64,000 nucleotides of DNA. It comes from an uncultured Phycisphaerae bacterium (lineage in GTDB: Bacteria; Planctomycetota; Phycisphaerae; UBA1845; Fen-1342). The translations under genes and the position numbers were made by a program. Under the pieces are notes generated by a model, which worked only from the letters and a program-made list of their open reading frames with translations, did no database searches and was not told the DNA's origin. Positions 61,331-64,000 of this stretch are shown one piece after another. The first letter of the stretch is position 1, and the number at the start of each line of letters is the position of its first letter. The stretch covers positions 87,193 through 151,192 of the forward strand of contig CALGJV010000022.1 of the NCBI GenBank assembly GCA_937928595.1. Direction: 5' to 3'.

Positions 61331-62518
61331 TCATTCTTTCACAAACAAATAGTAGAGTTTACCCTCCGCCCCGACCCGCCCGGCAATCGCCTCGGCGCTG
61401 GGCCCGGTTCCGATATACAGGTCGCAACGGCCGGCCGCCCGAATCGCCCCACCCGTGTCCTGGTCCAGCGCAAACCCCGAGTACGCTCCCTGCTGCCCAC
61501 CCGGACGCGGCAGCGTCGTGACCAGGTAGCTCAGGCACGCCCGTGGGTACACGCTCTTGTCCGTGGCGATGGTCCGATAAGGTGTGACTTGCACGTTCAG
61601 GCTGCCCCATGTCCCGCCCGGCCGCTCCTGGAAGAACACGTAACGATCGTTCCGCCACGTGTAGTAGTACGTCTTCTGCGGATTGGCCCGGAAATAGTCG
61701 AGCAGCGTCTGGAGCGAAAGCTTGCTCTTGTCGATCACGCCGTCCGCGATCATCTGCTTGGCGATCGGGGTGTACTCGTGCCCATTGTTCGCGGCGTAAC
61801 CGAGCTCGTAAAGCGTACCGTCCGGCAGGCGCAACTTTGCGGACCCCTGCACCGTCGCCACATACGCCTCGAACGGGTCCTTGAGCCACGCGACCTCCTG
61901 CCCGTCGAGGATCCGGCCTTCCTCGATTTGCCGACGGGTCGGATACCCGGGCTCGATCGTGCCGTCCGGGCGTCGGCGCCCGTGTGATCCGCCGTCGGCG
62001 TCCACGACCAGGTCGGCCGGCTTCGCGTACAGCGGGTAACGGAAGCGCCCCTCCCGCTGGCGGCGGCCCTCAAAAATCGGCGTGTAGTAGCCCGTGAACC
62101 ACACGGTGCCGCGATCGTCCCAACCCACGGACTGGTACACGTCGAACTCGCGCCGGATCGCGGCGTCGAACTCGGCGCCCGACCGCGCCGTGCGCAGCAA
62201 CTCCAGGAAGCGTTCGAGCGAACGGACCGCGCGCGCATGGCTGACGTCGCCGTAGGGGAAGTGCCGCCGGCTGGACGGGCGCCCCAGGTAATCAAGGCTG
62301 TTGCGGATCGCCTCTTCGAGCCCCGCCCGGTCCGCGAAGCCGCGGGAGAAGTCGGGGTAGGCCTCCGGCCCGATCTTCCGCAGCGCCAACTGCCCCGGCG
62401 GCAGCGGGCGCCCGTAGTCCGGCTCGGGCTGAAACGGCTTCAGTTCCTGCGGTTTCTGACACCCCACCAGCGTCCCCAGCACAGCCGCAATCAGCAGACC
62501 CGCCACTCGACACGACAT
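61331..62518 (-). CDS. mltA: membrane-bound lytic murein transglycosylase A
   Basis: MltA cleaves peptidoglycan between MurNAc and GlcNAc to give anhydro-muropeptides. The 395-residue protein starts MSCRVAGLLIAAVLGTLVGC (lipobox, Cys20). Its core includes TVWFTGYYTPIFEGRRQREG and QKTYYYTWRNDRYVFFQ. The 3D domain ends in ALDQDTGGAIRAAGRCDLYI then GTGPSAEAIAG, with the catalytic Asp expected in the DQDTGGAI segment. ATG 62518 is preceded by GGAAGGAG 6 nt upstream. The longer frame to 62779 is Arg/Pro-rich and overlaps the rRNA terminator. Its presence supports a murein wall in this organism. Confidence 0.94.
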   Translation of the reverse strand: MSCRVAGLLIAAVLGTLVGCQKPQELKPFQPEPDYGRPLPPGQLALRKIGPEAYPDFSRGFADRAGLEEAIRNSLDYLGRPSSRRHFPYGDVSHARAVRSLERFLELLRTARSGAEFDAAIRREFDVYQSVGWDDRGTVWFTGYYTPIFEGRRQREGRFRYPLYAKPADLVVDADGGSHGRRRPDGTIEPGYPTRRQIEEGRILDGQEVAWLKDPFEAYVATVQGSAKLRLPDGTLYELGYAANNGHEYTPIAKQMIADGVIDKSKLSLQTLLDYFRANPQKTYYYTWRNDRYVFFQERPGGTWGSLNVQVTPYRTIATDKSVYPRACLSYLVTTLPRPGGQQGAYSGFALDQDTGGAIRAAGRCDLYIGTGPSAEAIAGRVGAEGKLYYLFVKE

Positions 62519-62730
62519 ACCCGGCTCCTTCCGCGCGCGTGCCAATCGACCCAGCCCCACGAGCCGCGATTTTACGAAGCCCGTCCGGCCCGGCAATACC
62601 CGCCGCCCCCCTCGGTCCGATTCTTCCCCGTGCTTCGGGCGCGGGCCGTCCTGCGTCGCCCGCGGCAACGCAGGGCGGTGCGATGCCGGCCGGGGCCGGG
62701 TCGGACCCCGCGGGCCCCGGGAAACACAGG

Positions 62731-62762
62731 CGGCCCGGCGGTCCGTGAGGACCGCCGGGCCG
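62731..62762 (-). terminator. strong GC hairpin after 5S rRNA
   Basis: CGGCCCGGCGGTCC (62731-62744) and GGACCGCCGGGCCG (62749-62762) pair perfectly over 14 bp with a GTGA loop. It begins 5 bp past the 5S rRNA. On the minus strand it is followed by a weak CCTGTGTTT tract. It is probably the end of the rRNA operon. Confidence 0.6.
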
Positions 62763-62767
62763 TATAA

Positions 62768-62875
62768 GCCGGCAATCACCTACTCTCGCCCGATCAGGAC
62801 TACCATCGGCCGTGCGAGCTTTACTACTGAGTTCGGAATGGGATCAGGTGTTTCCTCGCACGTATCGTCACCGGC
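62768..62875 (-). rRNA. rrf: 5S ribosomal RNA
   Basis: The minus strand reads GCCGGTGACGATACGTGCGA at its 5' end. It then carries the universal 5S core CACCTGATCCCATTCCGAAC and ends GAGAGTAGGTGATTGCCGGC. The ends GCCGG/CCGGC pair to form helix I. The length of about 108 nt is slightly short but complete. It lies about 125 bp downstream of the 23S gene. Confidence 0.93.
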
Positions 62876-62999
62876 AGATCGAGTGCGCCGCCCGGCCGAG
62901 CCGGGGGCGTGGTCACGCAGCAGGGAGTTCAAGGTGGACGCCAGGCACCGGGGGCTTGTCTCCCGGTGGGACCGGATGCCGGTCCAGCAGATCACAAAT

Positions 63000-64000
<1,001 letters not shown>

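Overview
This is a GC-rich window whose gene content points to a planctomycete (Planctomycetota, possibly a Phycisphaerae-like lineage; this is inferred, with no database check). The markers are a DUF1549/DUF1553-DUF1501 secreted pair, a large DUF1573 lipoprotein, a secreted glycosidase ending in a dockerin-like D-x-D-G-D repeat, a sigma-70 factor with an unusual N-terminal helix-turn-helix half, and stretches of degenerate short GTGCCTTC-type repeat. A selenocysteine codon in selD shows that the organism decodes UGA as Sec.

Layout. 1-3000: end of an unknown gene, a rhomboid protease and cysK. 3000-5260: a GNAT start cut off by a decayed IS1182-like element, followed by degenerate repeats. 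5256-7000: an isomerase-like TIM barrel gene, a PTPS-fold gene and a small lipoprotein. 7000-8450: a gene desert whose minus strand carries a well-formed promoter and about 1 kb of repeated hairpins, the best candidate here for an undescribed structured RNA. 8450-12450: two UroD/cobamide-methyltransferase-type genes around dapF, then a queuosine-precursor transporter. 12500-15700: a methyltransferase and a ZnuABC-like metal transporter operon. 15900-27500: mostly envelope and secreted proteins, with alaS among them. 27800-34400: a tightly packed operon-like run of DUF1549/1553, Tat-exported DUF1501, a pre-peptidase C-terminal-domain protein and a RidA/chorismatase-like protein. 34470-47500: comM, a GH144-like glycosidase, a DUF819 permease, an amidohydrolase, a histidine kinase, hpd, and tyrA-selD. 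47500-55500: an M1-like peptidase lipoprotein, a large secreted unknown, a RicT-like PSP1 protein, a STAS protein and a PHP phosphoesterase with a structured leader. 55800-64000: polA, a macro-domain protein, a sigma factor, mltA, and 5S plus the 3' third of 23S rRNA on the minus strand.

Regulation. Several genes have TTGnnn-17-nAnAAT promoters that can be read by eye. A second group (dapF, the second UroD-like gene, comM, the histidine kinase, selD, polA and the broken GNAT) has a -10-like hexamer only 6-11 nt before the start codon, which suggests leaderless mRNAs. Genes outside this group more often show a purine-rich ribosome site.

Functional links. tyrA and hpd lie close together (tyrosine synthesis and breakdown), and selD is downstream of tyrA. 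The metal transporter genes overlap by 4 bp, as translationally coupled genes do. Most coding sequences are complete; the exceptions are the first gene, the 23S rRNA, the transposase, the GNAT remnant and one frameshifted FGG-repeat protein.
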